A DNA stretch of 50,842 bases from JBGPHT01 sp041484525 (GTDB lineage Bacteria; Acidobacteriota; Terriglobia; Bryobacterales; Bryobacteraceae): assembly GCA_041484525.1 (NCBI GenBank), contig JBGPHT010000041.1, forward strand, positions 1 through 50,842, read 5' to 3'. Position 1 is the stretch's first letter, and each line of letters opens with the position of its first letter. Under the pieces are notes generated by a model, which saw nothing but the letters and a program-made list of their open reading frames with translations, searched no databases and was not told the origin of the DNA. A program made the position numbers and the translations under genes. This document shows, in pieces, positions 8,595-15,785 of this stretch.

Positions 8595-8737
8595 TAGCAC
8601 TTTAAGCATCTGGTCTGGCCAGTCTGCGGTCCCCCGGTCAAATCCGACGCTCTCTAGCCGAATCGTCGCATTCGGATCGCAGATCCAATTCCGCGGGATA
8701 CTAAGTGAAGGCACCAATTCATTCGCTAAAGACTTCT

Positions 8738-9244
8738 CTAATAGTACGGGAAAGGTGTAGTTGTTCTACCTCCGATCGAGTGACCGGCCAGCACCGGGCG
8801 GTTCAGCTTTAGCGCGTCGATAACGGCCAGCACATCGTCGCCGAGGCAATCGGCGGCACATCCGGACTCTGGAGCGCTGGACGCGCCATAGCCCCGCCGC
8901 GTGATTCCGTAGACATGGTATGAAGTCCCCACAATGGTGGCGCCGTCCGCGCTGACTTTTCCCTGGTATGTAACGCCCATGGGGCCGATCGTAAGGTTCA
9001 GATTTGAACCCCTCAGTGTGAAGGGGCCAACCAGCATACCCAATCCCCAGTCTCGCGTCCGATCGATGTCGAAGACCCTCGCCATCCAACCGCCGTCGTC
9101 GGTCTTCGTGGTGCGCAGAATGTACCGGGCTTCTTGGGAGCCTGTTTTGAGTGTCCCTTGCCAGTCGCCGGCGATATCTTGCGCGAACAGAGTGGTGGCC
9201 GCCAGGCTTGCCAGCGCACAGACCGACAACGTCTGGTTTCCCAT
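8738..9244 (-). pseudogene. remnant: secreted lipocalin-like domain fused to a truncated alpha/beta hydrolase
   Basis: The 168-residue frame starts with a signal peptide (LASLAATTLFAQ) and a beta-rich domain IAGDWQGTL...GSNLNLTIGPMGVTYQGKVS, a domain that in acidobacterial proteins precedes an alpha/beta hydrolase. At about residue 107 it jumps without linker into the hydrolase core HVYGITRRGYGASSAPES, continues through DDVLAVIDALKLNRPVL to the nucleophile elbow GHSIGG, and then ends after RTTTPFPYY. The oxyanion region before this block and everything after the nucleophile, including the acid and histidine, are missing. I read it as an internal deletion plus 3' truncation of a larger hydrolase gene; it lies 141 bases from the IS630 end. 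Confidence 0.65.
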
Positions 9245-9579
9245 GGGGCTTCCTTCACGCCATTCTATTACGGTACGGCTACGCTGTCGTTGGGTGGGCC
9301 GTCACCGAAAAAAGGGGCGAGAACCGACGCCGGATAAGGTCGCGTGCCCTACACATCGCAGGACGAGCGTGCGAGCTCTTTGCGTTGTGACGCAACGGGT
9401 TAGGTCGATCGGCGCAGTAGCCGTGAGTGGCGCCCATCGAGTATCGAAGCCGTCGGGCGGGGCAGCAGGACGGTGAAAAGGGATGGTGGTCCGGAGCATT
9501 CGTCGCCCAACTCTGCTACTCTTAGGAGACTACCTTTAGGCGCGTGGTGCGGTTTCGTCGGGAAAAATCGGCATAAAAT
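9245..9579. other. intergenic stretch, no gene recognised
   Basis: About 335 bases between the hydrolase remnant and a small open frame. Open frames here are short, overlap each other in several phases and show no recognisable protein motif. No RNA gene or repeat was seen. Confidence 0.5.
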
Positions 9580-9879
9580 ATGACTAAAACAGTTCGCTCG
9601 CGATTCAATCATGAAGTCGGCCAACAGGTCGAAGGCTGCACGATTCTTGAAAAGCGAGTGATCATTCCTCCGAACCCCGAAGATCGCCGCCTTGGCGTCT
9701 ATGACTATCTGGTAGAGGCTCCCCCGGTCGTCGAGAAGCCGCGCGCGGCTCAGCGAGTGACAGCAGCTCGGAGAGCGTCAGCCGCAACGGCAGCAGGTCC
9801 GGCCTCACCGTCGTCCTACACGCGGACCACTCCCGAAGAGATGAGCGGCCGGGTTATTCGCCGCATCCCTTCGCGATAG
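9580..9879 (+). CDS. small hypothetical protein, 99 aa
   Basis: Begins ATG 9580 and encodes a basic, Ala/Pro/Arg-rich protein whose first half (SRFNHEVGQQVEGCTILEKRVIIPPNPEDRRLGVYDYLVE) has a natural protein composition, followed by a low-complexity Ala/Arg segment. There is no clear ribosome site; a TAAAAT hexamer lies directly against the start codon. No family is recognised and it stands alone between a decayed gene and a convergent gene, so it may be spurious. Confidence 0.35.
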   Translation: MTKTVRSRFNHEVGQQVEGCTILEKRVIIPPNPEDRRLGVYDYLVEAPPVVEKPRAAQRVTAARRASAATAAGPASPSSYTRTTPEEMSGRVIRRIPSR

Positions 9880-9910
9880 GCAGCGGGCGCTTGCCCCGCC
9901 GGTCGCAACG

Positions 9911-11666
9911 CTAGTTGTACGCGACGTTCTTCAAGAGCAGCGCTACGTAGCCAACGTAGCCGAAATCCAGATTGCCACCGGCAGTCAGCGGCGCGGCGAA
10001 TGAGGTACTCGAGTTTGCCAGGCCGTCAATTACCACCAACCCATTCAAACTATTCACAGCGGGGTCGCTCGAGCTTGGCGGAAGCTGGCTCAGGATGCTC
10101 GCCGGTACGGTAAGGGTCTGGTCACTGGCGCGGGCGGTGCAGGTGAAGACCACTGCCACGTTCCGCGTGGAATCCTCCAATGAGGGCGTGGCCGCAGTTC
10201 CAATCACCTGTACGTAATCCTGCGCGCCGCCGCCGCCGGTCCAGTTGAGGATCAGGGGCGCGGTGCGGGGGATCGTCGCGGTGGCGCAATTCGAGCAGTT
10301 GAAAGCGGGTATGCTGATGGACGCCGTGAATGGACCCACATCGGTTCCGCCTGGGCCGGCGACGGTCCACTGACCCGCCTCAAGGAATATGGGCGGCACC
10401 GTGAAGGGAGCCTGCGGGACGCCGGGGATGTTGCTGGGAACCTGACCCGGGGGCTGAACGTTTTGCGCCAGCACGGAATTGTAGGCGGTGTTGATGAAGA
10501 GAATGCCGGCCGTCTTGTTATTGGGACCGGTGAGTGTCACTGTGGCGCCAGCGTTCAGGGACGGCCCCAGGTTGGGAACGGTGCTGGTAAGAGGCGCGAT
10601 GGCATTGATGGTCTGGACGGAGCACGTCCCGGGCGGATTGAGCGGCGGTACCGCGGCCGGAGTCTGGCCCAGGCTGAAAAGCCCATTCGCATCCACGGCC
10701 GTGAAGATACCGCCGGCCTGGTCGGTGGTAACCACGATGGACGACCCCGCCACGGTCGCCTGGACAGTGCCGCGCGACAGGGAGAACTGGCCGAACGTGA
10801 TCTTTCCGCCGGACGCGAGCCGCTGCAAGGCCGCGGCGCTGAGGTTCACCGGCGGAGTGCAGGCAGCGCCTGACGCGGATTTGGCCAGCGTGGCGTAGTT
10901 GCTGACAATGCCATTCACCTGCACGGCGAACGGCACGAAGCAACCGTCGGGAACGCTGGAATCGGCGGGGAGTGTGAAGTTGATCTGATCCTCGCCGGGA
11001 TTGCGGCTGGCGGCCGGCGTAGGACGGCACGATCGACTGGCCTGCAATCAGGATCCGGACGTCCAGACCGGCGGGCGAAACCACGCCGGGCGCGCTGTTA
11101 TCGGGGCCGGCGATGGGTCCGAGACCGGTGCCGAAAATCGAAACCGTCTGGCCCGTAACGGCAGCGCTCGCCAGCGTGTTCAGCGAAGTCACTCCGGTGA
11201 CAGCCACGTTGAACATGGCGGCCGGCCCAGACCCTTTCTGGTTGCCCGTGAAGATTCCGAAATTCGACTTCACCACGCGTATTTTGACGGGCGCGCTGGT
11301 GACGCCATTGAATGTCACGGTAATGGTGGCATCACCCAGCGGCGTGTTGGACGGCAGAATGCCGGAGACCTGACTGTCCGAGGCGTAATACATGTAAGCC
11401 TTCAGGGCATTGCCGGAGGTCGGGTTGATGGTGACACTGGTGTTCCCCAGGACCGTATCGAACGGCAGGCTGGGAGCGATCGCGAGATTCAACGGTCCCA
11501 GGGCGGAACCGAAGATGACGAAATATGAGCCCTGGGCGATGCCCGAACCCGCCGCTCCGAGCGGGATATTGCTGGCAGCGTTCATGATGCCGTCGGGGCC
11601 GGTTCGGATGAGAGGCGCGGCTGATACCGCGGTCGCAAAGATCAAACTGAACCAATGTCTTTTCAT
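9911..11666 (-). pseudogene. secreted TIGR03437-type protein, interrupted by a single-base frameshift
   Basis: From ATG 11666, with GGAGG just upstream (complement of about 11668-11672), reads a signal peptide (HWFSLIFATAVSAAP) and then Ig-like modules of the TIGR03437 kind: YFVIFGSALGPLN..., SVTINPTSGNALKAYMYYASDSQVSGILPS, then VSIFGTGLGPIAG and AGQSIVPSYAGR. At the CCC run complementary to 10997-10999 the frame changes; dropping one C gives YAGRQPQSGEDQINFTLP, the expected continuation, after which about 360 further residues run in frame to 9911, including a C-terminal beta-rich domain (CSNCATATIPRTAPLILNWTGGG). Restored length is roughly 584 residues. Either a recent frameshift mutation or a sequencing indel; domain content is clear, function is not. 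Confidence 0.75.
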
Positions 11667-11717
11667 CGCACCTCCAGATGGGTCCTGTGGATTAGGCTAG
11701 CAAAGAGGCAAGGGCTG

Positions 11718-12539
11718 TCAGTGGGTCATCGAGTAAATCAGATAGTTGATGCCCTGCCGGATACCGAGGTAGGAAAACCTCTCGGGGTACCGCGGGTCGT
11801 CCGCCAACTGCCAGGAATCGCCGAAGTCATTATTGAAATTGATGGCCACCACAACCCTGCCATTGTCATCGCGGATGGCGCGCCAGTAAGGAGTCTTGCC
11901 GTCGGCCCGGTAGGTGTTGCCATTGCGGAGCATGGAGCGGAAGTTGCCCACCTGGTACTTTTCCTTTACTTCAAATGCGGAGTGAAAGATGGGGTCGTCA
12001 TCGGGGATGTCGGCGATCGGGCGATCGGGAAATATCTGTTGAATGCCTCTTAGGAAACCGTTCCATTCCTGGGTACCGAAAAAACTGTCGCACAGCATAA
12101 ACCCGCCGCGCAGCAGATACTCGCGGATCTTCTGTGCCTGCGCATTCGTCAGATTCCAGTTAGTCGGCATGCCGACGTGGAGATACGGGAAATAGAAGAT
12201 GTCGTCGTCATCCGGATTCACGGGCTGCTCGACGGATCGCACGTCGATGCGCGTCAGGCGGCGGATGGCGACGGCAAACGTGCGGTCGCCGCGCGGGTAA
12301 TCCACGGTCCAATTGGTGCCGCCATTCAGCCAGTTGCCGCCGCCGCGGCCAAATCCGGCGGAGGGGTACATCAGTCGGCCCAGCACCAGTTCCGCCTTGT
12401 TCTGGTAATCGGGCGGCAGCGCGGCCTCGCTGTCGGCCCCTTCCATCGGAATATATTCGCGGAAGGGACGTTGCGCCGGCATCGCGCCGACAAATGCCAG
12501 CCAGCACGCGGGCACCAGGATTCCGAGGCGGGGCAGCAT
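11718..12539 (-). CDS. DUF4159 domain secreted protein
   Basis: 273 residues with a signal peptide (LGILVPACWLAFVGAMPAQ) followed by a complete DUF4159 domain: NWTVDYPRGDRTFAVAIRR, then DDDIFYFPYLHVGMP, the KIREYLLRGGFMLCDSF segment and ending GINYLIYSMTH. DUF4159 proteins have a class-I glutamine-amidotransferase-like fold and occur with MoxR/von Willebrand-type genes in many bacteria, but no activity is established. It is divergent from the CotH gene with 127 bases between the start codons; a TATACT hexamer 8 bases before the ATG suggests a leaderless transcript. Confidence 0.88.
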   Translation of the reverse strand: MLPRLGILVPACWLAFVGAMPAQRPFREYIPMEGADSEAALPPDYQNKAELVLGRLMYPSAGFGRGGGNWLNGGTNWTVDYPRGDRTFAVAIRRLTRIDVRSVEQPVNPDDDDIFYFPYLHVGMPTNWNLTNAQAQKIREYLLRGGFMLCDSFFGTQEWNGFLRGIQQIFPDRPIADIPDDDPIFHSAFEVKEKYQVGNFRSMLRNGNTYRADGKTPYWRAIRDDNGRVVVAINFNNDFGDSWQLADDPRYPERFSYLGIRQGINYLIYSMTH

Positions 12540-12547
12540 TTGCAGAC

Positions 12548-12553
12548 AGTATA
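12548..12553 (-). promoter_or_regulatory. -10 hexamer of the DUF4159 gene, likely leaderless
   Basis: TATACT on the minus strand, 8 bases before the ATG at 12539. A start site about 7 bases downstream would fall at the start codon. No Shine-Dalgarno lies between. Confidence 0.45.
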
Positions 12554-12666
12554 CCGTCCACAGGATTCCGCATACTCAGCGGCAATGCAAAGAATTGTTA
12601 AGAAGGGGCAAGCAGCATGGTGCAATACCTTCGTTCGGAGTACGCTTGTCGAGTAGGGGATTTTCG

Positions 12667-14313
12667 ATGAAGCCCAGCCGCTCCTTTTCCTTTCGACGCC
12701 TGACCGTGGCCCTGGCGTTTTGCTGCAGTTCTGTGGCGCTGGCCCAGCCGCCGGGTTTTGGGCCCGGTTTCGGCGGACGAGGATTCGGAGGTCCGGGTGG
12801 ACCAGGCGGCAGGGGAGGCCCCGGGCAGAAAATCAAGGTTCTGGATCAGTTCGATAAGGACGGCGACGGGTACCTCAATGCCGCCGAGAGAAAGGCCGCG
12901 CGCGAGTATCTGGCAACACGTCCGCGGCGCGGCGGCAGAGGGTTCGGCGGGGGATTCGGCGGCGGCGGGTTCGGTGGCGGTGGATTCGGCGGCGGTGGAT
13001 TCGGCGGCGGCGGGTTCGGTGGCGGCGGATCGATGCAGCCCGGGAAGCCGGGACCGAAGCTGAAGCCCGCCGACGTCAAATCATACGGCACCGAGCCGCT
13101 ATACGACCTGCAGACGCTGCGAACTCTCTTTCTCGAATTCGAAGACAAGGATTGGGAACAGGAACTCGCCGATTTCTATCACACCGATGTCGACGTGCCG
13201 GCGAAACTGACCGTGGACGGCAAGACATACCCGGATGTGGGCGTGCATTTCCGCGGCATGTCGTCGTACATGGCGGTCGCGGAGGGCGGGAAACGGTCGC
13301 TCGACATTTCCCTCAACTACGTTCACGAAGACCAGCGGCTGGGCGGTTACCGCTCGCTCAATCTGCTCAATTCGAATGCCGATCCAACGTTTCTGCGGAC
13401 GGTTCTCTATCATTATGTGTCGCGCCACTACATCGCGGCGCCGAAGGCCAATTGGGTGCGGGTGGCCATCAACGGGGAAAGCTGGGGCGTTTACGTAAAC
13501 ACGCAGCAGATCAACGCCGATCTGACTGCGGAATGGTTTGGCGCGGGCAAGGGCGCTCGCTGGAAGGTGACGGGCAGTCCGGGGGGCCGCGGCGGGCTGG
13601 CCTACCAGGGAGAGGATGCGGAGCCGTACAAAGGCATCTACGACATCAAGACCAAGGACACGCCGAAATCCTGGGCAGACCTGATTCATCTGTGCAAGGT
13701 GCTGAACCAGACTCCGCCGGACAAACTGGAGAAGGCGCTCGAGCCGATCCTGGATGTGGACGGCGCGCTGAAATTCCTGGCGCTGGACAAGGCCGTGATC
13801 AACAACGACGGGTTCTGGACGCGGGCGAGCGACTACAGCATTTTTGAGGATGCGAACGGGCGCTTCCACGCGATCCCGTGGGACGCCAACGAGACTTTTC
13901 GCGAGCCGGAGCGGATGGGGCGTCGAGGCGGCGGGGATATCTCGGAAGGTCCGGACCTGGATGTCTTCGCGGGCGCGAACGATCCGAACAAGGCGCTGCT
14001 TTATCGGCTGTTGGCGGTGCCGGCGCTGCGCGCGCGTTACCTGGGATACGTGCGCGACGTGGCGGAACACTGGCTGGATTGGAATCAGATCGGCCCGTTG
14101 GTCGAGCAGTGGCAGTCGGCGATCGCGGCCGACGTCAAGGCCGATACACGCAAGATCTTTTCGACGGACGCGTTTACCAAGTCGATCACGCAAGACAATT
14201 TCGAGCCGGGATTCGGGCCGACGGCGCCGCCCAGCATGGGTCTGAAAAACTTCATCGAGCAGCGGCGGGCGTATCTGCTGAATTATCCGGGAATCAAGCA
14301 GGCGGCGCGTTAA
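12667..14313 (+). CDS. CotH-type kinase domain protein with EF-hand and glycine-rich repeat
   Basis: 548 residues from ATG 12667, chosen because a signal peptide (KPSRSFSFRRLTVALAFCCSSVALAQ) starts there; the open frame extends 24 codons upstream without reason. A Gly/Phe-rich stretch precedes an EF-hand loop at about residues 63-74 (DKDGDGYLNAAE), then a (GGGFG)n repeat near 90-120, then a CotH kinase core: VHFRGMSSYM, SLNLLNSNADPTFLRTVLYHY, WVRVAINGESWGVYVNTQQ, and late catalytic-type motifs KAVINNDGFW and SDYSIFEDANGRFHAIPWDAN. CotH proteins of spore formers phosphorylate coat proteins; this organism type does not sporulate, so the secreted target is unknown. EF-hand plus CotH suggests calcium-linked extracellular function (inference). 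Confidence 0.88.
   Translation: MKPSRSFSFRRLTVALAFCCSSVALAQPPGFGPGFGGRGFGGPGGPGGRGGPGQKIKVLDQFDKDGDGYLNAAERKAAREYLATRPRRGGRGFGGGFGGGGFGGGGFGGGGFGGGGFGGGGSMQPGKPGPKLKPADVKSYGTEPLYDLQTLRTLFLEFEDKDWEQELADFYHTDVDVPAKLTVDGKTYPDVGVHFRGMSSYMAVAEGGKRSLDISLNYVHEDQRLGGYRSLNLLNSNADPTFLRTVLYHYVSRHYIAAPKANWVRVAINGESWGVYVNTQQINADLTAEWFGAGKGARWKVTGSPGGRGGLAYQGEDAEPYKGIYDIKTKDTPKSWADLIHLCKVLNQTPPDKLEKALEPILDVDGALKFLALDKAVINNDGFWTRASDYSIFEDANGRFHAIPWDANETFREPERMGRRGGGDISEGPDLDVFAGANDPNKALLYRLLAVPALRARYLGYVRDVAEHWLDWNQIGPLVEQWQSAIAADVKADTRKIFSTDAFTKSITQDNFEPGFGPTAPPSMGLKNFIEQRRAYLLNYPGIKQAAR
12931..13029 (+). repeat. 15-bp tandem repeat coding (GGGFG)n in the CotH protein
   Basis: Five to six imperfect copies of a GGATTCGGCGGCGGT-like unit in frame, giving Gly-Gly-Gly-Phe-Gly repeats between the EF-hand and the kinase core. 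Probably a flexible linker and prone to copy-number change. Confidence 0.8.
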
Positions 14314-14362
14314 GGACTGGGAGGCACAGATCTCGCAGGATCTCGTAAACGGGCAAAGCGGA

Positions 14363-14406
14363 GCCAGGCACGAAGTTTCGCAAAGACGGCGAAATTCGAG
14401 CCTGGC
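14363..14406. terminator. long imperfect hairpin between convergent genes
   Basis: Left arm 14363-14381 and right arm 14389-14406 pair over about 17 of 19 positions with one mismatch and one bulge around a 7-base loop; three more pairs extend the outer end after a single A-A mismatch. It lies between the convergent CotH and deaminase genes, where a bidirectional terminator is expected, but has no T-run, so it could equally be a dispersed palindromic repeat of the REP type. Confidence 0.5.
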
Positions 14407-14447
14407 ACCGGTTTGCAGGGTGTGCCTACCCCGGCAGTATTTTGCAC

Positions 14448-14891
14448 CTACACGCCGATGTCTTCGTTCCAAAGCTGAGGATGGGCTTGGATGAAGTCCG
14501 TCATGAGCTGGATGCACTCGGGGTCTTGTACGACATCCACCTGGATGTTGTTGGCGCGCAGGTAATCCTCGGCGCCGAGGAAGGTCCGATTCTCTCCCAC
14601 TACCACGCGCGGAATCTTGTAGAGGACGATGGCGCCGCTGCACATCGGGCATGGTGAGAGCGTCGAGTACATCGTGCTGTTCTGATAAATCTTCGCGGGC
14701 AGGCGGCCGGCGTTGCGCAGGCAGTTGGTCTCGCCGTGATCGATCGGGCTGCCGGTCTGCACGCGGCAATTGTGGCCGCGGCCGATGATGCGGCCCTCGT
14801 GCACCAGCACGGCGCCGATCGGAATGCCGCCCTCCAGAAGGCTCTTGCGGGCTTGTTCAATGGCGGCTTCGAGGAAGGGATCGCGCGGCAT
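14448..14891 (-). CDS. cytosine deaminase-like zinc deaminase (yeast FCY1 type)
   Basis: 147 residues from ATG 14891. It has the cytidine/deoxycytidylate deaminase zinc motifs HGE (H52, E54) and PCPMC (C81, C84). Beyond these, the whole sequence follows the fungal cytosine deaminase pattern: GGIPIGAVLVHEGRIIGRGHN, GRLPAKIYQNSTMYSTLSPC, CSGAIVLYKIPRVVVGEN and the terminal HPQLWNEDIGV, which closely mirrors the FCY1 C terminus. The likely reaction is cytosine to uracil plus ammonia, a pyrimidine-salvage step in the cytoplasm. The length is near the family's 150-160 residues. Divergent from the AroE-like gene with 21 bases between start codons, so promoters must overlap. A related deaminase specificity cannot be excluded. 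Confidence 0.85.
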   Translation of the reverse strand: MPRDPFLEAAIEQARKSLLEGGIPIGAVLVHEGRIIGRGHNCRVQTGSPIDHGETNCLRNAGRLPAKIYQNSTMYSTLSPCPMCSGAIVLYKIPRVVVGENRTFLGAEDYLRANNIQVDVVQDPECIQLMTDFIQAHPQLWNEDIGV

Positions 14892-14912
14892 GCTTATGTT
14901 ATCGTGGCGCGT

Positions 14913-15776
14913 ATGCCGGCGAACTTCAAGGCGGAACTCACGGGGTGCTTCGGACAGCCAGTGGCGGAGAATCCCACGGGCGCGATGCAGGAGGCCGCGT
15001 TCCAGGCGCTCGGGCTGAACTGGCGGTATCTGACGGTCGAGGTCGCGCCGGCACAGTTGCGCGATGCCATACGCGGCGCACGGGCGTTCGGAATGCGCGG
15101 AATCAATTTGACGATTCCGCACAAGGTCGCGGTGATGGAGTTCCTGGATGAGATCGCACCGGATGCGGCTGTGATTGGGGCGGTGAATACGGTGCGGCGT
15201 AAGGGCGACCGCCTGATCGGCGAAAACACCGATGGCAAGGGGTTCCTGCGCGGCGTCCGCGTGGATGCGGGAGTGGACCCCAAGGGGAAGCGCGCGGTGC
15301 TGCTGGGCGCGGGCGGCGCGGCGCGGGCGATCGTGACGGAACTGGCGCTGGCCGGTGTGCGGGACGTGCTCGTGGTGAACCGCTCGGCCGCGCGCGCCGA
15401 ACCCATGGTGCGAGATCTGGCGGAACAGACCGGGACGCCGATCCGGTTCGAGGAGTGGCGGGGAATCTATCGCGTACCGGTGGATGTGGACATTTTTGTG
15501 AATGCGACTTCGATCGGGCTCTATCCGGATGTGGAAGCCATGCCGCCGGTCGACTTGAGCGCGGCACAATCCGGGATGTTGGTTTGCGACGTCGTATTCA
15601 ACCCGCCTGAGACGCGGCTGCTGGCGGCGGCGAAGGCGCGGAGCTTGCCGGTGCTCGACGGATTATCGATGCTGGTCTACCAGGGAACGATCGGGTTCCG
15701 GCTCTGGACGGGACAGGATGCACCCGAAGATGTGATGCGGCGGGCGCTGCGGACGGCGCTCGGTTTCGCGGTATGA
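14913..15776 (+). CDS. aroE: shikimate dehydrogenase-like protein (AroE family)
   Basis: 287 residues from ATG 14913. Family landmarks: catalytic Lys71 in GINLTIPHKVAV, Asp107 in GENTDGKGF, NADP-binding LLGAGGAARA and NRSAARAEP, and the terminal GLSMLVYQGTIGFRLWTGQ. AroE reduces 3-dehydroshikimate to shikimate in aromatic amino-acid synthesis. An oddity is that the N-terminal substrate site, normally GxPxxHSxSP with two serines holding the carboxylate, reads FGQPVAENPTGAM, with Asn and Thr in the corresponding places; the enzyme may be a shikimate dehydrogenase-like paralogue with altered substrate. The stop overlaps the TATGAT promoter hexamer of the next gene. Confidence 0.85.
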   Translation: MPANFKAELTGCFGQPVAENPTGAMQEAAFQALGLNWRYLTVEVAPAQLRDAIRGARAFGMRGINLTIPHKVAVMEFLDEIAPDAAVIGAVNTVRRKGDRLIGENTDGKGFLRGVRVDAGVDPKGKRAVLLGAGGAARAIVTELALAGVRDVLVVNRSAARAEPMVRDLAEQTGTPIRFEEWRGIYRVPVDVDIFVNATSIGLYPDVEAMPPVDLSAAQSGMLVCDVVFNPPETRLLAAAKARSLPVLDGLSMLVYQGTIGFRLWTGQDAPEDVMRRALRTALGFAV

Positions 15777-15777
15777 T
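15772..15777 (+). promoter_or_regulatory. -10 hexamer of the kinase gene, likely leaderless
   Basis: TATGAT ends 8 bases before the GTG start at 15786 and overlaps the aroE stop codon. No Shine-Dalgarno intervenes, supporting a leaderless transcript that starts at or next to the GTG. Confidence 0.45.
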
Positions 15778-15785
15778 TTGACATC

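Larger units (their letters stand above)
7365..8596. mobile_element. IS630-family insertion sequence inserted at CTAG
   Basis: The element is bounded on both sides by CTAG (7364-7367 and 8594-8597), the classical IS630 target, with the TA dinucleotide duplicated. Terminal inverted repeats 7367-7384 and 8577-8594 match at 16 of 18 positions. Inside is one frameshifted DDE transposase on the minus strand whose stop codon lies within the left repeat. About 1.23 kb in all. Removing it rejoins AT-rich intergenic DNA, so no gene is visibly split. Confidence 0.85.

Noticed and set aside
5963..8606. similar TAGCACTT(T)AAG strings at about 5963 and 8595 as a shared regulatory element
   Set aside because: Only 11 bases alike and the second overlaps the IS target; too short to distinguish from chance.
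13099..14769. 556-codon open frame on the minus strand opposite the CotH gene
   Set aside because: Arg/Leu/Pro-rich sequence without family motifs that is exactly antisense to a well-supported kinase; typical shadow frame in GC-rich DNA.
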